Virus record (IMG/VR): IMGVR_UViG_3300024518_003106
Coordinates: 1 to 22,585 of that record
Strand: one strand, 5' to 3'
Origin: a virus
Length of the DNA: 22,585 bases
Both the position numbers and the translations under genes were made by a program. Numbering within the stretch: the first letter of the stretch is position 1; the number at the start of each line of letters is the position of its first letter. The notes beneath the pieces were generated by a model. It did no database searches. It was not told the origin of the DNA and saw only the letters and a program-made list of their open reading frames with translations. Positions 16,307-21,314 of the stretch are shown piece by piece.

Positions 16307-16747
16307 CTATCCAAGATCGATGGTGATTGCTACAGCGTGCTGGTGCGAAACCTTCTCCGGTGCTTTAAAGCCCGACCGATCAAGAATGTCCTTGCTTGCC
16401 TCGAGCCTGACATACTCTGACTTGCCTGATCTACTGAGTTCAGCGACTGCGTGAGCAGCGTCAATGGCGCTTGTACCAACGAGTTCAGCTACCTTCTGGA
16501 AGATGTAGGCTTGAACGTGAGGTAATCGCAACGTCCTGCTTGCTGCACTTCTACCACTTTCTCCCTTGGCATATCCTGCTATTTCCGATGCTTTTGTCAC
16601 GGTCACACGTTTCATCACGCCGTCGTCATCGGGAACGCCATTTACATACGTATCCGCCAGTATTTGTTGCCTTCTTGTAAGGCTGATGTCGGGCAAGCCC
16701 GGAACAGGGTGTTTGATCGAGCTTTTAGAGCGTCTCTGCTTTGCCAC
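16307..16747 (-). CDS. terS: Terminase small subunit, 146 residues
   Basis: The start is GTG at 16747, with AGGA five bases upstream. The N-terminal part has L-T-R-R-Q-Q-I-L-A-D-T-Y-V (about residues 23-35), then V-T-K-A-S-E-I-A-G-Y (about 50-59) and S-R-T-L-R-L-P-H-V-Q-A-Y-I (about 70-82). This is the HTH arrangement of phage small terminases (DNA recognition), followed by a helical oligomerisation region and a short beta C-terminus. TerS binds the packaging site and regulates TerL. It lies at the head of the late operon, but terL is about 1.2 kb downstream, separated by five tiny genes. Confidence 0.85.
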   Translation of the reverse strand: MAKQRRSKSSIKHPVPGLPDISLTRRQQILADTYVNGVPDDDGVMKRVTVTKASEIAGYAKGESGRSAASRTLRLPHVQAYIFQKVAELVGTSAIDAAHAVAELSRSGKSEYVRLEASKDILDRSGFKAPEKVSHQHAVAITIDLG

Positions 16748-16783
16748 GAGCGTCCTGTCAGTTAGGGATCAGTGGGTAATTCA

Positions 16784-16813
16784 ATTAGAGCCGTGTAGCG
16801 GGAACGATGTCAA
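16784..16813 (-). promoter_or_regulatory. Sigma70-type promoter for the leftward packaging/virion operon
   Basis: On the minus strand a perfect -35 TTGACA (16813-16808) is followed after 18 bases by TCTAAT (16789-16784), one mismatch from TATAAT. Transcription would begin near 16777, giving a leader of about 30 bases before the GTG of terS. A host-RNA-polymerase promoter is therefore likely. Confidence 0.65.
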
Positions 16814-17142
16814 CCCCCCACACTTATCGTTTTAATATCAATGTCATGCCATTCCACACCGTGGAGCGTGGGAATACTCATTTACACAAATAACGTAAAT
16901 TGGACACTTTTCAACGTCGAGTCGCTTACGCGTTTGTCATGGGTTTCACCCCTGACTACCCCACAATGAGCATCCGCTCCTTGACCTGGAGAACCGTTGC
17001 GTCGGTTCATCTCGCTAGAGTATCGAACGCTGTTCGATGTCGCTATGCGCTCCCATCGCTAAAGCGATTGCAACAAGGGCAACCTTAGAAGCGTTTCGCA
17101 AGAGCGAAACCCACTTCTTAGTTTTGCCGGGAGGAATGTTGC

Positions 17143-17271
17143 ATGCTCGAGGCCGTTACGACGACTGAGCTCCGTATCGAACCTGTATCGCGTTACTCGC
17201 GTCGACACGAATCAAATGTTTCGTGTCTTTGGCTCGGACTCACGCTCAACAGAACCGAACTCCGCTTCTAG
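17143..17271 (+). CDS. Possible 42-residue peptide in the intergenic region
   Basis: ATG at 17143 to TAG at 17269-17271. A near-perfect ribosome site GGGAGG ends eight bases before the ATG. The peptide starts MLEAVTTTELRIEPVSRYSR, is polar and basic and has no recognised domain. It lies inside the hairpin-rich region, and its codons include the arms of the 17204-17227 repeat, so the frame may be accidental. The ribosome site is the only positive support. Confidence 0.35.
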   Translation: MLEAVTTTELRIEPVSRYSRRHESNVSCLWLGLTLNRTELRF

Positions 17272-17486
17272 TCGCTTCACTACCTTGGGAGTGTAGGTGT
17301 GTGTGTGGAACTTGGCCTGGGCCAACCCTCCGTCGCTCCGTTGTCGCTCCTCCGGGGGGAACCCCTCACGACTGTAAGGAAGAACCCGTTATTTAAATGG
17401 GTTGCAAGCAACGCTTTTTAGTAGGGTTTCTCTTTCAAATTCAGTCTTATGCAAATTCAAGGGGTCGGCGCGCTTCACTCACCAAT

Positions 17487-17565
17487 CGATCCTAATCATC
17501 CCCTGCGCTTCTTTTTGTCCTGCTTGAATCATTCAAAATGTTCAAGATGCGCAGAGGAAGGATCG
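17487..17565 (+). ncRNA. Nested stem-loop structure, candidate regulatory RNA leader
   Basis: Three nested pairings are visible: 17487-17493 with 17559-17565 (CGATCCT/AGGATCG, seven pairs), 17503-17508 with 17549-17554 (CTGCGC/GCGCAG) and 17523-17528 with 17541-17546 (CTTGAA/TTCAAG). Two alternatives compete: TTGAA (17524-17528) can instead pair with TTCAA (17532-17536), and TCGCT (17563-17567) with AGCGA (17579-17583), which would break the outer stem. It lies about 110 bases before the first rightward gene. Function is unknown. Confidence 0.45.
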
Positions 17566-17677
17566 CTAGGCTCCTTGCAGCGACCTAAACGTAGTTTACC
17601 CCTTGAGTTCGCGTGAGGCGAACCCTGATTGCCCCCTACCAAGTACCACTCACCCACTTCATTGGAGGACTTTGAGA

Positions 17678-17818
17678 ATGGATAAAGTTTGTGCGATGTG
17701 CGGCGACATCAGAAATGCCGCTGATACCGAAGCAAGTGAGCATCACCAACTGTGCAATCCTTGCTTGATTGACATCGAGGAAACAATTGACCCAAACGCA
17801 TATGCTTGTTTCTCATGA
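17678..17818 (+). CDS. Zinc-ribbon microprotein, 46 residues
   Basis: The start at 17678 is chosen because GGAGG lies nine bases upstream; an in-frame extension to 17603 lacks such a site. The protein has two CxxC knuckles, C5-A-M-C8 and C26-N-P-C29, spaced 17 residues apart, with His22-His23 between them. That is a typical small zinc ribbon. The rest is acidic. It is the first gene of the rightward cluster, and its TGA overlaps the next start (ATGA). Early-gene zinc microproteins often bind host proteins or nucleic acid, but no family is assigned. Confidence 0.72.
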   Translation: MDKVCAMCGDIRNAADTEASEHHQLCNPCLIDIEETIDPNAYACFS

Positions 17819-17937
17819 TCGCATTTTCTTTTGCAACTGCGATAGCAATAATGCTCTGGATCGTCTCACTCCCAACCATTTATGGGGCGATCCGGAGCTT
17901 TCTTAAACCTCGAACTCGGAGGAAAACCGATGACTGA
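17815..17937 (+). CDS. Small membrane peptide, 40 residues
   Basis: ATG at 17815 overlaps the stop of the zinc-ribbon gene by four bases; TGA at 17935-17937 overlaps the next ORF start at 17930. One hydrophobic segment spans about residues 2-26 (FSFATAIAIMLWIVSLPTIYG), followed by a basic tail K-P-R-T-R-R-K, giving an expected N-out/C-in orientation. No signal cleavage site is obvious. Coupling on both sides supports a real gene. Possible roles are membrane-directed takeover, superinfection exclusion or lysis; none is shown. Confidence 0.6.
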   Translation: MIAFSFATAIAIMLWIVSLPTIYGAIRSFLKPRTRRKTDD

Positions 17938-18214
17938 TGTTAGAGACTACGGCCGCGCAGATATAAACTTCAATGGCAAATTCTGCAAACAGTGCGCCCT
18001 GGATAACGGCTGGGTTGAACACTGGTGCAACGATTTCGCTGGACTAGCTGTTGATCCAAGAGCGAGAACAAATTTCTGCGTCAACAAAGAAGAGCAGGAA
18101 CGCTTATCTAAAGCATCCGTCATCTGCGAAGGATGCGGCCCCACCCAGGTCGATCACACGGGATGGTGCCTCGCAACAGATTGTCTTGAACAACACGGAA
18201 AAAGGGAGGATTAG
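17930..18214 (+). CDS. Eight-cysteine zinc-binding protein, 94 residues
   Basis: The start at 17930 has GGAGG seven bases upstream; an earlier in-frame start would overlap the membrane peptide almost fully. Cys pairs are C19-K-Q-C22 and C66-E-G-C69, with single Cys at 33, 50, 80 and 85, enough for two metal sites. The C-terminal element C-E-G-C-G-P-T-Q-V-D-H-T-G-W-C resembles a short motif I recall from other small phage and bacterial proteins of unknown function. No enzyme motif is visible. A DNA- or protein-binding early function is plausible. Confidence 0.72.
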   Translation: MTDVRDYGRADINFNGKFCKQCALDNGWVEHWCNDFAGLAVDPRARTNFCVNKEEQERLSKASVICEGCGPTQVDHTGWCLATDCLEQHGKRED

Positions 18215-18217
18215 AAA

Positions 18218-18388
18218 ATGGGCTTTGAAATTCTACTAGCTATAGTTTTCCTCGCAGGAGTTGCCGCATTTCCTTTATATGCGCACATCTTCGAAGGTGA
18301 AAACAGTCCCAGAAATCTCGCCAGGCTTAGAAAAAAGATGCGAAAGCATCGCAAAAATCGACGCCTGAGAATTGGACAATTGAAATGA
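18218..18388 (+). CDS. Small membrane protein with basic tail, 56 residues
   Basis: ATG at 18218 with GGGAGGA seven bases upstream, TGA at 18386-18388. A single hydrophobic segment covers about residues 3-25 (FEILLAIVFLAGVAAFPLYA). It is followed by a long, strongly basic helix (R-L-R-K-K-M-R-K-H-R-K-N-R-R), so the C-terminus should be cytoplasmic. Its stop overlaps the next start by four bases. Size and layout are compatible with a class III-type holin or a membrane-bound early protein, but no lysis enzyme lies nearby. Confidence 0.65.
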   Translation: MGFEILLAIVFLAGVAAFPLYAHIFEGENSPRNLARLRKKMRKHRKNRRLRIGQLK

Positions 18389-18474
18389 AGATCACCGTGA
18401 TCTTTTTTATTCTGATGGCAGTAGCTGTCGCCATCTCCCACACCATCTCCCACACCATCGCCCTAACGATGTGA
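18385..18474 (+). CDS. 29-residue hydrophobic peptide with internal repeat
   Basis: ATG at 18385 overlaps the previous stop (ATGA); TGA at 18472-18474. The peptide begins MKITVIFFILMAVAVAISHT, which is a hydrophobic segment preceded by Lys2, and then repeats I-S-H-T. The repeat comes from a 12-base tandem duplication at 18432-18455. The coding region ends inside an 8-bp inverted repeat (18461-18468/18479-18486). The overlap supports translation, but the size makes this uncertain. Confidence 0.45.
   Translation: MKITVIFFILMAVAVAISHTISHTIALTM
18432..18455 (+). repeat. Two tandem copies of a 12-base unit
   Basis: CATCTCCCACAC occurs twice in succession and is in frame in the 29-codon ORF, where it encodes the repeated I-S-H-T. 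A third partial unit (CATC) follows. Confidence 0.85.
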
Positions 18475-18486
18475 GGCCCGTTAGGG
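18461..18486 (+). repeat. Inverted repeat at the end of the membrane-peptide cluster
   Basis: CCCTAACG (18461-18468) and CGTTAGGG (18479-18486) form eight perfect pairs around a ten-base loop that contains the stop codon of the 29-codon ORF. No T-run follows, so it is not a standard terminator; mRNA stabilisation or an operator is possible. Confidence 0.6.
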
Positions 18487-18546
18487 AACAGGACATAACA
18501 CAGAGCTTTTACGATTCATTTTAACACGAACAGAAGGACGAATATC

Positions 18547-19356
18547 ATGCCTAAAGCTAATCAAGCGACGACCCTGAAAACCTCGACGGTCATCAAGCCT
18601 GATGGAACGAAGATCGATGCTCCGGCGAAGACGATTCCATATACCATAGGACCAGATATTGAAAAAGGCCTGGAGGCTCGGGGAATCAAGCCATTGGCAG
18701 AAACGGACGAGCAAAAGATGAACCGGCTCGTAAACGAGCGGGTTGCCATCGAGATGGCTGCTCAAGCGCAGGATGCTGCAACAGACAGCATGCCTGCTCA
18801 CGAAGAAACCAAGCGCGAAGAATTTACAGCACAATTACTGGCAGCGATTAAAACGCTGGCTGAGCTTTTCGATATAGACATCGAGCAAGTTCATCCAGAT
18901 CAACCGCCAGTGCAATATGCGCAAGGAACGCTTCTTCGCGATCTCTGCTATATGATGAACCGCAACATTGAATATAATAAAAGAATGCTGCAACAAAGAT
19001 CAGAATCGATCAACAAAATGTGCAATCAGCACAGGGGAGATGAGCAATCTGACACCAGCATTCAGAATATGACCATATTCATGCGCGGACTTGAAGATCA
19101 ACTTGAGCTTTGGACATGCGCTGATGATGCGGCGAAAGAAGCTCATTCCTTCTATACCGGAAATGAATACGGCGTGAATAAACGCGCCGCAATCGATCAA
19201 GCGGGAGCTACTGCCGCAGTCTCTGAGGCAAGAAAGATAGCCTCCAGACACCTTGCGGCTAACCCAAAAGCTGAAGCGAATCGCGCTGATAACGAAAAAA
19301 AGGCGCTTCTGGCAGAAAATGAACTGCTTCGCAAAGCAGTCTCAGACACCCGCTAG
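18547..19356 (+). CDS. Unknown soluble protein, 269 residues
   Basis: ATG at 18547 with GAAGGA eight bases upstream. I do not recognise a family. The protein is hydrophilic, Ala/Glu/Asp-rich and largely helical. Its N-terminal 45 residues are Thr/Lys/Pro-rich. A helix follows around E-E-F-T-A-Q-L-L-A-A-I-K-T-L-A-E-L-F (about 91-108). Then come a Met/Asn-rich middle and a coiled-coil-like C-terminus with E-K-K-A-L-L-A-E-N-E-L-L-R-K (about 250-263). There is no membrane segment or zinc motif. It is the last gene before a strong terminator, so it closes the first rightward transcription unit. A small hairpin (19325-19330/19335-19340) lies in its last codons. Confidence 0.75.
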   Translation: MPKANQATTLKTSTVIKPDGTKIDAPAKTIPYTIGPDIEKGLEARGIKPLAETDEQKMNRLVNERVAIEMAAQAQDAATDSMPAHEETKREEFTAQLLAAIKTLAELFDIDIEQVHPDQPPVQYAQGTLLRDLCYMMNRNIEYNKRMLQQRSESINKMCNQHRGDEQSDTSIQNMTIFMRGLEDQLELWTCADDAAKEAHSFYTGNEYGVNKRAAIDQAGATAAVSEARKIASRHLAANPKAEANRADNEKKALLAENELLRKAVSDTR

Positions 19357-19370
19357 ACTAAGCTGAACTA

Positions 19371-19415
19371 CCCGCTGCCGTTCCTTCCCCAAAGGGAGCG
19401 GTAGCGGGGCTTTTT
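19371..19415 (+). terminator. Strong intrinsic terminator
   Basis: CCCGCTGCCG (19371-19380) pairs with CGGTAGCGGG (19399-19408), ten pairs with one G-T, with further pairing possible inside the loop. It is followed by GC and five T (19411-19415). Placed 15 bases after the stop of the 269-codon gene, it ends the first rightward unit. Confidence 0.88.
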
Positions 19416-19662
19416 CATGTGCTGCGCGTAGTCGATGTACGCTGCTTCGCAGCTAACATCGATCTCGTTTCACTCGCAAAGAAATGAATTGCTGCGCAAT
19501 ACATAAAATGGCGATCAATAGAAGATCGCTACCGGCTGAGTACTCATCCCTGAACAGGATGAGTACCAAGACCGGGAAACCCCGACCCAGTTCGCCCTCA
19601 TACGCCTCAAAGGAAAAAGGACGTAACAAAATTTTTTTATGAAATTACAGGGAAATGGGAAA
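19416..19662 (+). other. Second hairpin cluster between two rightward units
   Basis: No gene is seen here. After the terminator come five more dyads in tandem: TCGATGT (19432-19438) with ACATCGA (19456-19462) enclosing GCTGC/GCAGC (19441-19445/19449-19453); ATTGC/GCAAT (19488-19492/19496-19500); GCGATC/GATCGC (19511-19516/19524-19529); GTACTCATCC/GGATGAGTAC (19540-19549/19557-19566, ten perfect pairs); and CGGG/CCCG (19573-19576/19581-19584). The final part is A-rich with seven T at 19632-19638. A promoter for the next unit should be here, but no clear -35/-10 pair is visible. Confidence 0.7.
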
Positions 19663-19887
19663 ATGACAAAAATGAATAAAGCACAGAACGAATATATAGA
19701 AATACATCTCTCAATAGCAGCAAATGCCGAATTATCAGCAAACCAACTACTTGCAGATGAGCATTTCATGCTTGCTCTTGAAGCAGATGAAGCCCTTACA
19801 TCCCTGAGAAAATCCAAATTTGAAACTACACTTTTGTCAGAGGATGAACATGAAAAACTGGAAGCTGCTCATCAAAAAGGAGGCTGA
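19663..19887 (+). CDS. Small acidic helical protein, 74 residues
   Basis: Two starts are possible: ATG at 19639 (82 residues) directly after a T-run with no nearby ribosome site, and ATG at 19663, which has GGGA a few bases upstream. The second is preferred. The protein is Glu/Ala/Leu-rich and helical (H-L-S-I-A-A-N-A-E-L-S-A-N-Q-L-L-A, then A-L-E-A-D-E-A-L-T-S-L). No family is recognised. It ends three bases before the GTG of the winged-helix gene, so both are probably translated from one mRNA. Confidence 0.6.
   Translation: MTKMNKAQNEYIEIHLSIAANAELSANQLLADEHFMLALEADEALTSLRKSKFETTLLSEDEHEKLEAAHQKGG
19878..19883 (+). promoter_or_regulatory. Ribosome site that fixes a GTG start
   Basis: A perfect AGGAGG lies seven bases before GTG 19891. 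No ATG in this frame lies near it, so the GTG start of the winged-helix gene is well supported. Confidence 0.8.
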
Positions 19888-19890
19888 AAA

Positions 19891-20235
19891 GTGATAACCG
19901 ATAAAAAATGGACCCCACCATTTGATATGGATAGCCTATTTGGATACCCATATTCACCGGCTCGCGGCAAAACAGACACCAGCGATGAAGCTGCTGAATC
20001 CCTCAAAACGCCGACTACATTGCGCAATAAGGCGCTCGAACTTATTACAATTAGTGGCCAAGACGGCTTAACAGCCGATGAAGTTGCCAAACTAATGGGG
20101 AAAACAGGGCTGGAGATATTATCTATCAGACCCCGAATTACCGAACTGTCAAAACAGGAGAAAATAGAAGATTCAGGAATCCGACGTTTTAATAGTAGTG
20201 GAAAGAGGGCAATAGTATGGCGTGTAAAACATTAA
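19891..20235 (+). CDS. Winged-helix DNA-binding protein, 114 residues
   Basis: GTG start supported by AGGAGG. After a flexible N-terminus (residues 1-40), residues about 42-112 form a winged helix: a first helix with R-N-K-A-L-E-L-I (45-52), then G-L-T-A-D-E-V-A-K-L-M-G (59-70), a recognition helix S-I-R-P-R-I-T-E-L (78-86), and a wing with I-E-D-S-G-I-R-R-F-N-S-S-G-K-R-A-I-V-W (92-110). This arrangement is common in small phage proteins of replication regions and in repressor-like regulators. The last 19 bases overlap the RusA gene. It could control the adjacent hairpin-rich region or act in replication; neither is shown. Confidence 0.78.
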   Translation: MITDKKWTPPFDMDSLFGYPYSPARGKTDTSDEAAESLKTPTTLRNKALELITISGQDGLTADEVAKLMGKTGLEILSIRPRITELSKQEKIEDSGIRRFNSSGKRAIVWRVKH

Positions 20236-20615
20236 GTTTTAATCTCATGGGACAGCCTGTGCCATGGGCAAGGTCAAGACAATCCGGTAAACGGCACTTC
20301 ACAAGCAAAAAAGTAAGCGACTATAAAGACGCTTTAAGATGGGCTGCTGTGGGCCAAGAAAGAACCTTCTTCGAAGGCCCTGTACGAGTTGACCTAACTG
20401 TTCATATTGGTATTCCCAAAAGTTGGTCAAAAAAGAAACAAAAAGAATGCCATAACTTTCATCCAGGCCGTCCCGATTTAGACAATTATATAAAAATCGT
20501 ATTGGACGCAATGAATGACATAGTTTGGAACGATGACGCCCAAGTACAAATTATTCATGCGGAGAAATATTATAACAAATTACCTAAAATTGTAGTTTTG
20601 ATACGGGAGTTATAA
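20217..20615 (+). CDS. rusA: RusA-type Holliday junction resolvase, 132 residues
   Basis: The signature G-R-P-D-L-D-N-Y-I-K (residues 84-93) followed by L-D-A-M-N-D-I-V-W-N-D-D-A-Q-V (96-110) is the RusA active-site region. Asp87, Asp89 and an Asp of the 106-107 pair correspond to the three metal-binding aspartates of E. coli RusA, and Lys93 to its catalytic lysine. The N-terminal P-V-P-W-A-R-S-R segment is also typical. RusA dimers cut Holliday junctions and help resolve branched DNA before packaging. Ribosome site AGAGGG lies seven bases before the ATG; the start overlaps the winged-helix gene. Confidence 0.93.
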   Translation: MACKTLSFNLMGQPVPWARSRQSGKRHFTSKKVSDYKDALRWAAVGQERTFFEGPVRVDLTVHIGIPKSWSKKKQKECHNFHPGRPDLDNYIKIVLDAMNDIVWNDDAQVQIIHAEKYYNKLPKIVVLIREL

Positions 20616-20908
20616 TGACAAAACACTCGAAAGAAATACCTGATGATTTCTCAATCACAACAGAAATGAGGGAATGGGCGAATGAAAAAACTGGGGAACT
20701 TGACATCACAAATGAGACAGAGAAATTTTGCGCCTACTACAGAGCAAACGCAAAAAAGTTCGTCAGATGGGATCAAGCATGGCGAAACTGGCTCCTCAAA
20801 GCCGTCGAGTTCCGTAACGCAAACAAGCGATTCCAATCTAGCGATGACAAAAGAAGCAACAGAAGGTCTAACCTTACTGAAGCCGTTCTTACTAGAAAGA
20901 ACAGATGA
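20615..20908 (+). CDS. Replication-protein-like C-terminal domain as a stand-alone protein, 97 residues
   Basis: Start overlaps the RusA stop by one base (TAATG). Residues about 31-68 (E-T-E-K-F-C-A-Y-Y-R-A-N-A-K-K, then W-D-Q-A-W-R-N-W-L-L-K-A) match a helical motif usually found at the C-terminus of phage replication initiators or helicase-loader-like proteins, where it reads roughly F-x-x-Y-x-x(4-7)-W-x-x-x-W-R-N-W. Here the N-terminal DNA-binding part is absent and only a short acidic head precedes it. The basic tail is encoded in DNA overlapping the next gene. The assignment is from motif memory. Confidence 0.65.
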   Translation: MTKHSKEIPDDFSITTEMREWANEKTGELDITNETEKFCAYYRANAKKFVRWDQAWRNWLLKAVEFRNANKRFQSSDDKRSNRRSNLTEAVLTRKNR

Positions 20909-21314
20909 AGATCAAAAATGGGTTATGCCTTTCGCAGAAGATTTCAATCCAGATGACCTCGATGTAATGCGTATAAATTGTGAGGTAGCACTGGAAGGAG
21001 CGCCTGACGAAACAATCGCACAAGCAATAGATCAGGTATGGGAAACATTATCATGCGAGCCGCTCTCAGTTCATGCTTATCAAGGATATATCGAGGCTCT
21101 ATCTGATATCCCACGCGATCTTATATGGGATGCTGTTAAGGGCATATTACGCAACTATGTGTATCCAACGCCTCCAAAACCAGCCCATTTCCGAGAACAA
21201 GTATCTGAAGAAATGTCCAGCCGCCGCTTGATATTGTTTCGAATCAATATCATGGCAAAACATAAAGAATATATAAAATCCTTAAAGGAGCGTGATAATG
21301 CAATTCACAAATAG
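20844..21314 (+). CDS. Possible replication accessory protein, 156 residues
   Basis: The open frame extends upstream to 20682, but that part is antagonistic to the 97-codon gene and reads as low-complexity Ser/Thr, so the ATG at 20844 is preferred. No clear ribosome site is seen there, and ATG 20925 is an alternative. The core A-L-S-D-I-P-R-D-L-I-W-D-A-V-K-G-I-L-R followed by Y-P-T-P-P-K-P-A-H-F-R-E-Q-V (about residues 86-124) resembles a helical domain of phage helicase-loader/primosome-like proteins (L-x-D-I-P...P-x-P-A-x-x-R). It overlaps the previous gene by 65 bases and the next by 17. Function tentative. Confidence 0.62.
   Translation: MTKEATEGLTLLKPFLLERTDEDQKWVMPFAEDFNPDDLDVMRINCEVALEGAPDETIAQAIDQVWETLSCEPLSVHAYQGYIEALSDIPRDLIWDAVKGILRNYVYPTPPKPAHFREQVSEEMSSRRLILFRINIMAKHKEYIKSLKERDNAIHK

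Larger units (their letters stand above)
16748..17677. other. Divergent intergenic region dense in inverted repeats
   Basis: About 930 bases between terS and the first rightward gene. Apart from the terS promoter and one possible 42-codon ORF, it is filled with short dyads, given as arm/arm: 16880-16885/16895-16900; 16936-16944/16948-16956 (one mismatch); 16991-16996/17003-17008; 17022-17028/17032-17038; 17055-17059/17064-17068; 17093-17099/17104-17110 with outer 17087-17091/17114-17118; 17189-17192/17198-17201; 17204-17211/17220-17227; 17312-17316/17321-17325; 17383-17387/17399-17403; 17586-17590/17594-17598; 17607-17612/17618-17623. Many arms share the core TCGC, GCGA or CGAA. No clear rightward sigma70 promoter is seen. 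Packaging site, origin, operators or structured RNA are all possible. Confidence 0.7.

Noticed and set aside
16900-17088. 62-codon plus-strand ORF in the intergenic region
   Set aside because: No ribosome site before any start, and its codons are made up of the local inverted repeats.
17295-17308. GT-rich tract as a microsatellite or recombination hotspot
   Set aside because: Only four to five GT units with interruptions; not notable on its own.
17603-17677. N-terminal extension of the zinc-ribbon gene
   Set aside because: No ribosome site at 17603 and the extension contains the 17607-17623 hairpin; ATG 17678 has GGAGG.
18481-18834. 117-codon minus-strand ORF
   Set aside because: Opposite the 269-codon gene, which has a ribosome site, correct orientation with neighbours and a terminator; the minus frame has none of these.
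20682-20843. N-terminal 54 codons of the 210-codon frame
   Set aside because: Overlaps the well-supported 97-codon gene throughout and is low-complexity Ser/Thr; likely an out-of-frame shadow.
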